Assembly (NCBI GenBank): GCA_963702075.1 | Contig: OY969703.1 | Span: forward strand, 806,001-870,000 | Length of the DNA: 64,000 bases | Source: VAYN01 sp963702075 | GTDB lineage: Bacteria > Actinomycetota > Thermoleophilia > Solirubrobacterales > 70-9 | Reading direction: 5' to 3' | Shown here: positions 16,329-23,942 of the stretch, piece by piece | Layout: every line of letters begins with the position of its first letter | How positions within the stretch are numbered: position 1 is the stretch's first letter | Notes under the pieces: generated by a model | What the model was told of the DNA's origin: nothing | The model's input: the letters and a program-made list of their open reading frames with translations, nothing else | Database searches by the model: none | Made by a program: the position numbers and the translations under genes

Positions 16329-17291
16329 TTGTCGCGACATCCCGTTTACTTCTCCGCCTGGGCGAAGCTAGGCGCCGCGCGGCTGCCGATCGCGCTGGCC
16401 TTTGCCTTGTCCGCGCTCTTCGTTTTCTCGGCATCGGCTAGTCCTCACACGGCCACCGTCGGCGTCGATCGCGGCCAGGGGGCAGGCCCGATCTACTTCT
16501 GGGCGAACCTCGGCTATCCGGTCAAAAGCCCGGTGCGCGGGTTCCACAATCCACCCGTGATCAGGCCGTCCACGTTCATCATCTTCGAGGACGGCTCCTG
16601 GGAGATAGAAAAGCTCCACTGGACCGGATGGGGTTCGCCTGTTGCCAAAGCGATTGGGAAAAGCAACGCCGATACGGACGATCCAAACGTTGCCGAAGGC
16701 AAGAGGATCATCACTCCGGCAAAGGTCATCCTCTATGACCCGGGCACCTTCGGCGGGCGGAGGATCTACCGCTGCATCAGGATCAAGCTCCAGAAGCCGG
16801 CGAGCTTCCCGACGAGCTGCCTGCAACGAACCGGGAACTCCGTCGGCCTGAGCCCGCCCGGAACGGGTACCCCGGTCGGCAACGAAGCCGCCGAAGACGG
16901 CACCCGCCACGTCGATGAATTCTTCTCCCCGGGGCGCAAGGTGTGGTGTCAGATCAGCACCTTTGACACCCAGGCCTCTTGCGGTACGTACCCGGAACCG
17001 CCGACGCACTCGGCGGTAATCGCGAAGACCGGGAAGGTTGCGATCTGCTCGGTCGAAAAGCTCGAATACCCGGGCGGGGACGGCCACGGCCCTCCGGCGG
17101 GCTGCTTCCAGAACTGGCCGCCTGAAGCGCTTCCGATCCTCCACATCGGCGAAGCCAACAGCGTCGGCGCCTTCCGCTGCAGCTCCGAAGCCGACGGGAT
17201 CATCTGCCTCAAGGTCTCTGGCCCAGGAAAAGACAACGGCTTCCGGATCAACGCCCAGGAGGCCGTGGAACTGCGACCCTCGGTGCGCTAG
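16329..17291 (+). CDS. Exported protein of unknown function (320 aa)
   Basis: TTG 16329 is chosen because AGGAG lies six bases upstream and the product then starts with a good signal peptide: a basic n-region, the hydrophobic core PIALAFALSALFVF and an Ala-Ser cleavage region. GTG 16272, also behind a GGAGGGG, would give a 19-residue longer leader. The mature part has about eight cysteines and no recognised domain. Most of its Glu codons are GAA, like other exported proteins here. A possible promoter (TTGTCT near 16216, GATAGA near 16242) precedes it. It ends overlapping the convergent cupin gene by four bases. Confidence 0.65.
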   Translation: MSRHPVYFSAWAKLGAARLPIALAFALSALFVFSASASPHTATVGVDRGQGAGPIYFWANLGYPVKSPVRGFHNPPVIRPSTFIIFEDGSWEIEKLHWTGWGSPVAKAIGKSNADTDDPNVAEGKRIITPAKVILYDPGTFGGRRIYRCIRIKLQKPASFPTSCLQRTGNSVGLSPPGTGTPVGNEAAEDGTRHVDEFFSPGRKVWCQISTFDTQASCGTYPEPPTHSAVIAKTGKVAICSVEKLEYPGGDGHGPPAGCFQNWPPEALPILHIGEANSVGAFRCSSEADGIICLKVSGPGKDNGFRINAQEAVELRPSVR

Positions 17292-17689
17292 TCACCCCAC
17301 CAGTCGCGCCGGCCTTCGACGTCGTCGCGCGGATTCTCGCCGAGGTTGGGGGCGCCGATGACGAGGACCTCCAGGCCCTCCGGGCCGGCCTCGTAGCCTC
17401 GCCAGGTGCCGGGGGAGACGCGCACCGAGTCCCATTCGGTGAGCTCGACGATCTCGTCGTCGAGCTTCATCCGGCCGCTGCCGCGCAGGACCACGTAGAT
17501 CTCCTCCTGCCGCTTGTGCGTGTGGCCATAGGGGAAGCGATGGTTGGGCGGGATGCGCTGGTAGCCCAGGCCTGATTTCTCGAGCTCGAGCGCCTTGGTC
17601 GCAAGGCGGAACTCCAGGTCCGGCGAGCCGTCGAAGTTGGACCCGACATCGTCCAGATCCTGCTTGAGGTTCCTGCGGGTGAATGGCAC
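17288..17689 (-). CDS. Single-domain cupin
   Basis: A 133-residue cupin: the metal motif begins FPYGHTHKRQEEIYVVLRGSG (its core H-T-H-x5-E at residues about 54-62), and the second cupin motif is near VRVSPGTWRGYE, where the His is replaced. Such proteins can be dioxygenases, isomerases or binding proteins; nothing here fixes the reaction. It is transcribed toward the exported-protein gene. Confidence 0.85.
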   Translation of the reverse strand: MPFTRRNLKQDLDDVGSNFDGSPDLEFRLATKALELEKSGLGYQRIPPNHRFPYGHTHKRQEEIYVVLRGSGRMKLDDEIVELTEWDSVRVSPGTWRGYEAGPEGLEVLVIGAPNLGENPRDDVEGRRDWWGD

Positions 17690-17714
17690 GGTCCCAGCCT
17701 ATGAGGTCAGCCGG

Positions 17715-18956
17715 TTACTCCGGCCGCCGGCATTTCACCTGGTACACGCCCTCGAAGCCGCTCTCGAATCCGTTGCGGGCGGCGTGCAGGTAGACGCGCC
17801 AGATCCGGGCGCGCTCGATTCCGGCCAGGGCGACGGCCTCCTCGAAGCGCTGTTCGAAGCGTTCGAGCCAGACGGTGACGGTGCGGGCGTAGTCGGCGGC
17901 GAAGCCCTCGACGTGCTCGACGGTGAGGCCCGCGCGCTCCATCGCCAGGGTGATCCGGGAGAGGTGCAGGGGCTCGCCGTCGGGGAAGACGTAGCGCTCG
18001 GAGACCGGGCCGGCGTCGTTGTCGTCGCCGTGCTGGAGCTGGGCGATGCCGTGGTTGAGCAGCCGCCCGCCGGGCCGCAGCAGACGCTGGAGGCCGGCGG
18101 CATAGACGTCGATGTTGGTCTCGCCGACGTGCTCGACCATGCCGATGCTGGCGATCGCGTCGAAGCTCTCGCCGGCGAGCTCGCGGTAGTCCTCGACCCG
18201 GAACTCGACCAGGTCCTCGACGCCGAGCTCTTTCGCCCGCGCCCGGGCGAACAGCACCTGGGGTTCGGAGAGGGTGATGCCGAGGACCTGGGCGCCGTGG
18301 TGCTTGGCGGCGTGGAGGGCGAAGCTGCCCCAGCCGCAGCCGACGTCGAGCACGCGGGTGCCCGGCTGCAGTCCGAGCTTGGTGCAGACCATCTCCAGCT
18401 TCGCCTCCTGGGCCTGCTCGAGGGTCTCGGCGCCACGCGAGAAGATCGCGCAGCTGTAGGTCATCGAGGGGTCGAGGAAGAGGGCGAAGAAATCGTTGCC
18501 GGCGTCGTAGTGGTAGCGGATCGCTTCGCGGTCGCGGCGGACGCTGTGACGGCGGCCGCGCAGACGCAGCTCGATCTTCGGTACGCGCGGCGGTCGCACA
18601 ACTCCCATCGCCCGCACCGCCCCTGCCGCGAGCCCGAGCCAGCGGCGCGGCGGCAGCTGCGGCGGCCGCCAGTGTTCGACGACCCCGATCGCGCCGTCGA
18701 TGTCGTCGACGTCGAGCAGTCCCTGGACGTAGGCACGGGCCAGCCCGAGCTCGCCGGGGGCGCGGAGGAGGTGGGCGATCGCCGCCGGCGAGTTGACGAG
18801 GAAGGTCGGTCCGGGGGCGGTCGCCTCGACCTCGGAGTCGTCCCAGAAGCGAACCGCGAAGGGGCGCTCCGGGAATGCGCGTTCCAGCTCGGCCCGGAGC
18901 GCCGCCGGGTTCGAGAAAAGACCGCCACCTCGTTTGGCCTCAATCGGCAACGTCAC
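17715..18956 (-). CDS. Cyclopropane-fatty-acyl-phospholipid synthase-family methyltransferase
   Basis: A 413-residue SAM methyltransferase. The N-terminal third is the lipid-recognition part seen in CFA synthases. The core carries YHYDAGNDFFALFLDPSMTYSCAIF, the SAM motif RVLDVGCGWGSFALHAA near residue 215, and IASIGMVEHVG. The family adds a methylene from SAM to unsaturated acyl chains of membrane phospholipids. Its start overlaps the upstream ECF sigma gene by 17 bases, which suggests co-expression and membrane-stress control. A Delta9-type desaturase that could supply the unsaturated substrate lies 3 kb away. Confidence 0.92.
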   Translation of the reverse strand: MTLPIEAKRGGGLFSNPAALRAELERAFPERPFAVRFWDDSEVEATAPGPTFLVNSPAAIAHLLRAPGELGLARAYVQGLLDVDDIDGAIGVVEHWRPPQLPPRRWLGLAAGAVRAMGVVRPPRVPKIELRLRGRRHSVRRDREAIRYHYDAGNDFFALFLDPSMTYSCAIFSRGAETLEQAQEAKLEMVCTKLGLQPGTRVLDVGCGWGSFALHAAKHHGAQVLGITLSEPQVLFARARAKELGVEDLVEFRVEDYRELAGESFDAIASIGMVEHVGETNIDVYAAGLQRLLRPGGRLLNHGIAQLQHGDDNDAGPVSERYVFPDGEPLHLSRITLAMERAGLTVEHVEGFAADYARTVTVWLERFEQRFEEAVALAGIERARIWRVYLHAARNGFESGFEGVYQVKCRRPE

Positions 18957-19407
18957 TCTCCCGGCGCAGCTTCTCCAGGCCCAGTCGCATCCGGCCCTTG
19001 ACGGTGCCGGGGGGGAGGTCGAGGTGTGTCGCGATCTCGGAATGGCTGAGCTCGCCGTAGAAGGCCAGCACGATCACCTCGGCCTGGGCCTGGGGAAGTC
19101 GTCGCAGGGAGGCGATCAATCCCTCGTGCTCCCCGATCGCCCCGTCCTTCAGGATCTTCAGCGACCAGGATTGGAAGCTGCCCACGTCGGGTCGATAGGC
19201 GGCCCGGTTGCGCCAGATCGCCAGGAAGCCTTCCCGGACTGCGTCTTCGGCACGACTCTGGTCGCGGCAGATGGCGCAGGCGATCCGAAAGGCGCGCTCG
19301 GAATGGCGGTCGTACAGATGCTCGAAGGCGTCGGTATCGCCGGCCTGCGCGCGAGCCATCAACGCCTCGTCGGTCTGCTCTTTGTCCTCGAGCTCCGCCA
19401 TCCTCAT
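18940..19407 (-). CDS. Short ECF sigma factor
   Basis: A 155-residue sigma-70 protein: region 2 is AFEHLYDRHSERAFRIACAICRDQSRAEDAVREGFLAIWRNR (ends quoted: AFEHLYDRHSERAFRIA and AVREGFLAIW), and region 4 is LPQAQAEVIVLAFYGELSHSEIATHLDLPPGTVKGRM with a clear helix-turn-helix. It overlaps the DUF2294 gene upstream and the CFA synthase downstream, forming a three-gene operon. No anti-sigma gene is adjacent, so its control, possibly by DUF2294 or STAS neighbours, is open. Confidence 0.88.
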   Translation of the reverse strand: MRMAELEDKEQTDEALMARAQAGDTDAFEHLYDRHSERAFRIACAICRDQSRAEDAVREGFLAIWRNRAAYRPDVGSFQSWSLKILKDGAIGEHEGLIASLRRLPQAQAEVIVLAFYGELSHSEIATHLDLPPGTVKGRMRLGLEKLRRESDVAD

Positions 19408-19778
19408 GCCCTCACCGGTGGGGCCTCGAGGAAGAACAGCTCGGAGGCGACCCCCGGATCGGTCTGATTGGCGCTCAGGAAAGCCGTGACCACGCGCCCG
19501 GTCAGCCGTTCGACCGTGGCCGTGAACTCGTCCTCCGCTCCGACCTGGAAGGCCACCCGCCCCTCGATCACATCGCCGCTCCCACCATCGGCGATCTGCT
19601 CTGACTCTCCCTCGCTGAGGATGTCTTCGAGGATGCAGACGACGACGTTGTCGTTGACGTAGGTGGTCGCGGTGGTGCGATCGTGGCCGTAGAACTTTCC
19701 GTACAGCTCGACCAGGGCGGCGGAGATCGCCTCGGTCAATTCGGCGCCCTCAAGAGGCGGGATGTCTCCCGTCGTCAT
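19404..19778 (-). CDS. DUF2294 (MpsC-like) domain protein, copy 1
   Basis: A 124-residue protein aligned by eye to two others in this cluster: AISAALVELYGKFYGHDRTTATTYVNDNVVVCILEDILSEGE (ends quoted: ALVELYGKFYGHDRTTATTY and VVVCILEDILSEGE), EFTATVERLTGRVVTAFLSANQTDP and ELFFLEAP. It is the most diverged of the three. The family is called DUF2294 or MpsC; its biochemical role is not firmly established. It is first in the operon with the ECF sigma factor and CFA synthase. Confidence 0.75.
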   Translation of the reverse strand: MTTGDIPPLEGAELTEAISAALVELYGKFYGHDRTTATTYVNDNVVVCILEDILSEGESEQIADGGSGDVIEGRVAFQVGAEDEFTATVERLTGRVVTAFLSANQTDPGVASELFFLEAPPVRA

Positions 19779-19944
19779 CCGGTTGCTCCTCTAGGTGCTC
19801 GCATCGGCTTCCCTGGTGGTTTGGAACGGCTGGGGAAGTCATGCGGCGCTGCCCTTCTCAAGCGAGGAAGGACTTCGGAGCGATGCCCTCGGTAGGGCTC
19901 TTACCCTCCCTTCCCGTCCCTGAACATCGGTGACCTCGCCAGGC

Positions 19945-20015
19945 GCTATTCTCGAAGCTGGAGGGCATCACTGATGTCGGCACTGGGGCCGGCAGCACCA
20001 AGTGACTTCCGGCGA
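19945..20015 (+). promoter_or_regulatory. Duplicated promoter/leader, copy upstream of the STAS gene
   Basis: Shares, in the same order and spacing, GCTAnnCTCG, TGGAGGGCATC and GACTTCCGGCGA with 21917-21988 upstream of the desaturase. Both copies end about 26-30 bases before a start codon with a strong Shine-Dalgarno. It is likely a shared promoter and 5' leader. Confidence 0.6.
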
Positions 20016-20040
20016 TCGTTCGAGCCGCCAGGAGGTATCC

Positions 20041-20406
20041 ATGTCCCTAGCTCCATCAGCTCCCAGCAGCGAGGTTCCTTCTAAGTTTGCAGTGGCGCCT
20101 TTCGTATGTGCCTGCAAGGCAAATGGCGTCGGGTCTGTCTGCCTTCATCTCGAGGGTGAGCTCGACCTCGCGAACGTGCCTGAGTTCAAGCGGGCCCTGC
20201 AAACGGCCCAGTCGGAGGCGGAAACCGTTTCGCTCGACCTGCAGGGGCTCGCCTTCATCGACTGCTCAGCCCTGAAGGAGGTCCTGGACGCCGACGCGTT
20301 CGCTCGGCGGACGGGGCGCACCTTGATCCTGGTGCGAGGATCGGGCCAGGTCGACCGGGTACTGCTCGTGACCGGGGTCCTCGAGCGGATGAAGGTCGTC
20401 GAATGA
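20041..20406 (+). CDS. STAS-domain anti-sigma factor antagonist
   Basis: A 121-residue protein whose ATG follows AGGAGG seven bases upstream. The STAS fold is clear: GVGSVCLHLEGELDLANVPEFKRAL, then VSLDLQGLAFIDCSALKEVLDA, where Ser of DCS is the usual phosphorylation site, and RTLILVRGSGQVDRVLLVTGVLERM. Such proteins release anti-sigma factors when dephosphorylated. No partner kinase is in the window. It shares its promoter region with the desaturase gene. Confidence 0.9.
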   Translation: MSLAPSAPSSEVPSKFAVAPFVCACKANGVGSVCLHLEGELDLANVPEFKRALQTAQSEAETVSLDLQGLAFIDCSALKEVLDADAFARRTGRTLILVRGSGQVDRVLLVTGVLERMKVVE

Positions 20407-20486
20407 CGCCTGGCTGACGCGCAACCGGGTTTCGAGAGCGCCCGCTCAGGGCATCTAGCACTCAATCCAACCGAGGAGTGAGTTTC

Positions 20487-20576
20487 GTGACCATTGTGGG
20501 AATCATCATCCTGATCATCCTGATTCTGCTTGCCATCTACCTGTTCCAGAGGGTGCGCGGCGGGTCGCGGGTCTAG
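20487..20576 (+). CDS. 29-residue single-span membrane peptide
   Basis: GTG 20487 is preceded by GAGGAG eight bases upstream. The product is one hydrophobic helix of about 20 residues (IVGIIILIILILLAIYLF) followed by the basic tail QRVRGGSRV. A GTTT-N16-GGGCAT sequence upstream (from about 20430) resembles a SigB-type stress promoter. It is probably a real small membrane protein; function unknown. Confidence 0.55.
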   Translation: MTIVGIIILIILILLAIYLFQRVRGGSRV

Positions 20577-20586
20577 GCCCCGCCAC

Positions 20587-20967
20587 TCAGTCGTCGACGA
20601 GGGCGGCCAAGGCCAGAGTCATCAACAGGGACCCCCCGGCGACCGCCGCGGTGGCCTTGCTGCTTCCGGCCGGCAGTCCCTCTCGCGACAGCGTCGTCGC
20701 GGCAATGTCGGCGAGGTCGCCGGCGATGCTCGCGGCCAGCAGGGGTCGCACGGGGTACCCGCGTAAGTAGGCGCGCAGCGCCAGCCCGTGCAGAGCAATC
20801 TCGCGTGCGCCCACGCCGCGCAGGGGAACCTGCGCGGCGGGCGCTCGCGCTCCTTCGCCCAGCCAGCGGTTGCCGGCGACCTTGGCCGGTGAGACGAGGA
20901 GCGCGACGCCATAGGCCATGCGCGAGCCGAGCACTCCGATCATCGCCCCACGCATCGTTGATGCCAT
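20587..20967 (-). CDS. Small membrane protein of unknown function (126 aa)
   Basis: Three to four hydrophobic stretches are visible: MIGVLGSRMAYGVALLV, REIALHGLALRAYL, LLAASIAGDLADIAA and AVAGGSLLMTLALAALV. It is Ala/Gly-rich and ends VDD. Such proteins are common as uncharacterised membrane proteins in actinobacteria. It is convergent with the 29-residue peptide gene. Confidence 0.65.
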   Translation of the reverse strand: MASTMRGAMIGVLGSRMAYGVALLVSPAKVAGNRWLGEGARAPAAQVPLRGVGAREIALHGLALRAYLRGYPVRPLLAASIAGDLADIAATTLSREGLPAGSSKATAAVAGGSLLMTLALAALVDD

Positions 20968-20995
20968 GTCCTGCGGTACCCGATCGCGCTGCGGG

Positions 20996-21376
20996 TTAGT
21001 CGGTGCCGTCGGCCGACCTGCCTCGCAGCACGAACAGCTCGATCTCCAGGTCGGGGCCGACGTGATGGTTGGAGATGAAGGCGATGACGTCGCGGCCGGA
21101 GAGCCGCTCGATCTCGTCGATGAAGCGCTGCTGCATCGCCTCTTGAAAGGCGCTGCGGGTTTCCTGCACGACCGTCATCCGCTGCAGCTCGATCATCGTC
21201 TTCTCGACCTCGGTGTAGACGCCGCCCATCACGACGGCGATCAAGTCATCGTCGAGCAGCTGGGTCTTGGCGCTGACCGGGGCGCGGTGGTGGAAGCGCT
21301 CGTGCAGCGCGACCATCGATTCGGTCACGGCGGTGAGCAGCTCATCGCCGTGCAGGGGTGGAGTGGAAGCCAGCAC
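20996..21376 (-). CDS. DUF2294 (MpsC-like) domain protein, copy 2
   Basis: A 126-residue protein from GTG 21376 (a GAAGG lies upstream); upstream codons are Arg/Pro-rich shadow. Family segments: HGDELLTAVTESMVALHERF, DDDLIAVVMGGVYTEVEKTM, FQEAMQQRFIDEIERLSGRDV and FISNHHVGPDLEIELFVL. It is head-to-head with copy 3. Confidence 0.75.
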   Translation of the reverse strand: MLASTPPLHGDELLTAVTESMVALHERFHHRAPVSAKTQLLDDDLIAVVMGGVYTEVEKTMIELQRMTVVQETRSAFQEAMQQRFIDEIERLSGRDVIAFISNHHVGPDLEIELFVLRGRSADGTD

Positions 21377-21441
21377 CTCGGGCCTTCTTTCTCGTCCTCT
21401 GGCTGGAGACGCGCGCGAGGCAGAGGGGGGAAGATCCCAAC

Positions 21442-21891
21442 GTGCGGTTGGACCAGCGTAGCGCGCCGGACTACCATGGTCGGATCGCTGGATCTGACTT
21501 CGACTCAACCCGCGGTCAGGCGGAGGCAACGGCCGAAGCCCGCCGCCGCCACGGCGAGGAGCTGACCGCGATCTCCGACGGCCTGGTCGCCCTGCTGAAG
21601 GAGTTCTACGGTCGTGGGCCGACCCAGGCAAAGTCCTACTACCAGGACGACCTCGTCGTCTGTGTTCTCCGCGGCGGCTACACGCAGGTCGAGCAGACGC
21701 TTCGCGACGGCGGTCGCGGCTCGGCCGTGATCGAACAGCGCATGCAGTTCCAGGAGCTGATGCGCGAGCGCTTCGAGGCGGTCATCGAAGAGGCGACCGG
21801 ACGCGAGGTGATCGGCTTCATGAGCGGCAACCAGCAGAATCCGGATCTGATGTGCGAGGTCTTCGTCCTCGCACCTACCGATCTGGTCTGA
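21442..21891 (+). CDS. DUF2294 (MpsC-like) domain protein, copy 3
   Basis: The best match to the family: RHGEELTAISDGLVALLKEF, GRGPTQAKSYYQDDLVVCVL, GGYTQVEQTL, FEAVIEEATGREVIGFMSGN and DLMCEVFVLAP. GTG 21442 is the chosen start; residues before HGEEL are not conserved among the copies, so the true start could be elsewhere between 21358 and 21540. It is followed by the duplicated promoter region and the desaturase. Confidence 0.78.
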   Translation: MRLDQRSAPDYHGRIAGSDFDSTRGQAEATAEARRRHGEELTAISDGLVALLKEFYGRGPTQAKSYYQDDLVVCVLRGGYTQVEQTLRDGGRGSAVIEQRMQFQELMRERFEAVIEEATGREVIGFMSGNQQNPDLMCEVFVLAPTDLV

Positions 21892-21916
21892 ACCGACGTC
21901 TCAGGGGGGCGGGGTT

Positions 21917-21988
21917 GCTACCCTCGGAATTGGAGGGCATCCTCGTGGTCGGTTCCCCGGACCGGCACCAACCTTTGACTTCCGGCGA
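21917..21988 (+). promoter_or_regulatory. Duplicated promoter/leader, copy upstream of the desaturase
   Basis: Partner of 19945-20015 with the same three conserved blocks, the spacing differing by one base. This implies that desaturase and STAS genes answer to the same regulator. Confidence 0.6.
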
Positions 21989-22017
21989 GTCCCAGCTACG
22001 CACGGAGGTCCAGGAGG

Positions 22018-22998
22018 ATGCAGCTACCCCGCCCAAGCTTGTCTTTAATCACCGGCCGTAGGGTTCAGGCGGTGCCAGGGGACAAGGACTACACGGCGGG
22101 CATGCCTGCTGCAGGCAGCGCCGTGGATCGCTTCGCAAACCTCGCCGTCACCGTGGTGCCGCTGGCGCTGATCGCCGTCGCAATCCAGCAGTCGTGGGGC
22201 GGGCTCCTGGTCTGGCAGGACATTCTCATCTTCTTCGCGACGCTGATCCCGTTCGGCTTCGGGATCACGGTCGGCTTCCACCGGCTCTTCACCCATCGCG
22301 CCTTCAAGACGTCGCGGCCGATGCGCTTCCTCTGGGCGGTCCTGGGGTCGATGGCGCTGGAGGGCCCGGTGATCGAGTGGGTCGCCTACCACCGTCGCCA
22401 CCACCGCTTCTCCGACGCCGAGGGCGATCCTCACAGCCCCCACGTCGGTCACGGCAGCGGGATCGGCGGCGCCCTTCGCGGGCTCTTCCACGCCCACGTC
22501 GGCTGGGTCCTCTTCAGCGACGAGCCGGCCGAGGAGGAGCGCTACGCGCCGGACCTGATCGCCGACCCGGTCGTGCTCTTCGTCGACCGCACCTTCATCG
22601 TCTGGGCGATCGCCGGGTTGGCGCTGCCCTTCGGCCTCGGGGTGGCGCTGACCGGCACCATCTTCGGCGGCCTGATGGGGCTGCTCTGGGGCGGCGCGGT
22701 GCGGATCTTCTTCCTCCACCACATCACCTTCTGCATCAACTCCCTCTGTCACTTCTTCGGCACCCGCAACTTCGCCACCAAGGACGAGTCCCGCAACCTC
22801 GCCTGGCTGGCACCGTTCACCTTCGGCGAGGCCTGGCACAACAACCACCACGCCTTCCCGACCTCGGCCCGGCACGGCATCGGGCGCGGCGAGCTCGACC
22901 CCTCGGCGGCGCTGATCACAGCGATGGAGCGGGTCGGCCTGGTCTGGGACGTGGTCCGCATCGGCCCCGAGCGCCTCGCCTCCAAGGCCGTCGCCTAG
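22018..22998 (+). CDS. Membrane fatty-acid (acyl-CoA/acyl-lipid) desaturase
   Basis: A 326-residue integral-membrane desaturase with the three His boxes: HRLFTH, HRRHH (in AYHRRHHRF) and HNNHH (in AWHNNHHAF), and about four transmembrane helices. The family uses a di-iron centre and O2 to place a cis double bond, commonly at Delta9. ATG 22018 follows GGAGG nine bases upstream; ATG 22102 is an alternative that removes a non-hydrophobic leader. The DMT-type transporter starts four bases after its stop. Confidence 0.93.
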   Translation: MQLPRPSLSLITGRRVQAVPGDKDYTAGMPAAGSAVDRFANLAVTVVPLALIAVAIQQSWGGLLVWQDILIFFATLIPFGFGITVGFHRLFTHRAFKTSRPMRFLWAVLGSMALEGPVIEWVAYHRRHHRFSDAEGDPHSPHVGHGSGIGGALRGLFHAHVGWVLFSDEPAEEERYAPDLIADPVVLFVDRTFIVWAIAGLALPFGLGVALTGTIFGGLMGLLWGGAVRIFFLHHITFCINSLCHFFGTRNFATKDESRNLAWLAPFTFGEAWHNNHHAFPTSARHGIGRGELDPSAALITAMERVGLVWDVVRIGPERLASKAVA

Positions 22999-23001
22999 CC
23001 G

Positions 23002-23853
23002 GTGGTCGCGCTCGGCCTGATCGCGGCCGTCGCGGCCTCGATCGCCTTCAACGTCGGCATCGTCCTGCAGGCCGCCGACGCTCAGCGCGAGCCCGCGGCC
23101 GAGGGACTGCGGCTCTCGTTGCTCGCCCACCTCGCCCGGCGCCGGCGTTGGATCGCCGGTCTGCTGCTCGGCGGCGTCGGCTTCCTCCTGCAGGTGCTGG
23201 CCCTCTCGCTGATCCCGTTCGTCGTCGTCCAGCCGGTGCTCGCGGCGGGCCTGCTGCTGATGCTCTACCTCGGCGTGCGGATGCTCGGCGAGCGGGTCGG
23301 CCGGGCCGAGGTGGCGGGCGTCGTCGGGATCACCGCCGGGATCGCGCTGCTCGCCTGGGGGCAGCCGGCCGGGGTCGAGACGGTCAGCAACGAGGCGGCG
23401 GTGATCTCGGTGATGGGGGCGATGGTGGCGATCTCGCTGATCCCCTTCGCCCTGCGCGGGCGCGGCCGCCTCGACTCGGCGACCTTCGTGATCGTCGCCT
23501 CCTCGCTCGCCTACGGGGCCAGCAACATCGCGACGAAGCTGGTCAGCGACGGGATCGAATCCAGCTCCTGGCCCCTGGTCGGGATCTGGCTCGCCACCGC
23601 CGCCGCCACCGGCGTGGTCGCCCTGACCACCGAGATGACCGCCCTGCAGCGGCGACCGGCGACCTACGTGGTCCCGGTCTCCTTCGCGATCCAGACCTTC
23701 CTGCCGGTCGTGCTCGAGCCGATCTACCTGACCGAGCGCTGGGGCAGCGCCGCCCTCTACGGCGCCCCGCTGATCGCCGGCCTGCTGCTGATCGCCCTCG
23801 GCGCCGTCGCGGTTTCGCGGACCCGCGCGGTCAGCGCCCTCGTCAGCGGCTGA
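23002..23853 (+). CDS. DMT/EamA-like multi-pass membrane protein (copy 1)
   Basis: A 283-residue protein with about nine or ten hydrophobic helices, GTG start at 23002 just after the desaturase stop. Patterns such as LSLIPFVVVQPVLAAGLLLMLYLG and SLAYGASNIATKLVSDGI resemble DMT-superfamily (EamA or NIPA-like) proteins. The substrate is unknown. A clearly related gene is at 28574-29431 on the other strand. Confidence 0.8.
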   Translation: MVALGLIAAVAASIAFNVGIVLQAADAQREPAAEGLRLSLLAHLARRRRWIAGLLLGGVGFLLQVLALSLIPFVVVQPVLAAGLLLMLYLGVRMLGERVGRAEVAGVVGITAGIALLAWGQPAGVETVSNEAAVISVMGAMVAISLIPFALRGRGRLDSATFVIVASSLAYGASNIATKLVSDGIESSSWPLVGIWLATAAATGVVALTTEMTALQRRPATYVVPVSFAIQTFLPVVLEPIYLTERWGSAALYGAPLIAGLLLIALGAVAVSRTRAVSALVSG

Positions 23854-23942
23854 GCTCGAGGGCCACCCGGCGCGCCGCACGCTTGGGTGCTTCAGCGCCG
23901 GTCTCATCTTGGATTAAGGCGCCCACTCCACTCTTCCGCCTC

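Noticed and set aside
22045..23907. 620-codon minus-strand open frame opposite the desaturase and transporter
   Set aside because: Composition is Asp/Arg/Gly/Pro low complexity typical of antisense GC-rich frames; the plus-strand genes have clear family motifs.
22194..23942. Long plus-frame extension in front of the DUF347 gene
   Set aside because: The extension is Arg/Pro-rich shadow of the desaturase and transporter genes; the real ATG is 23943.
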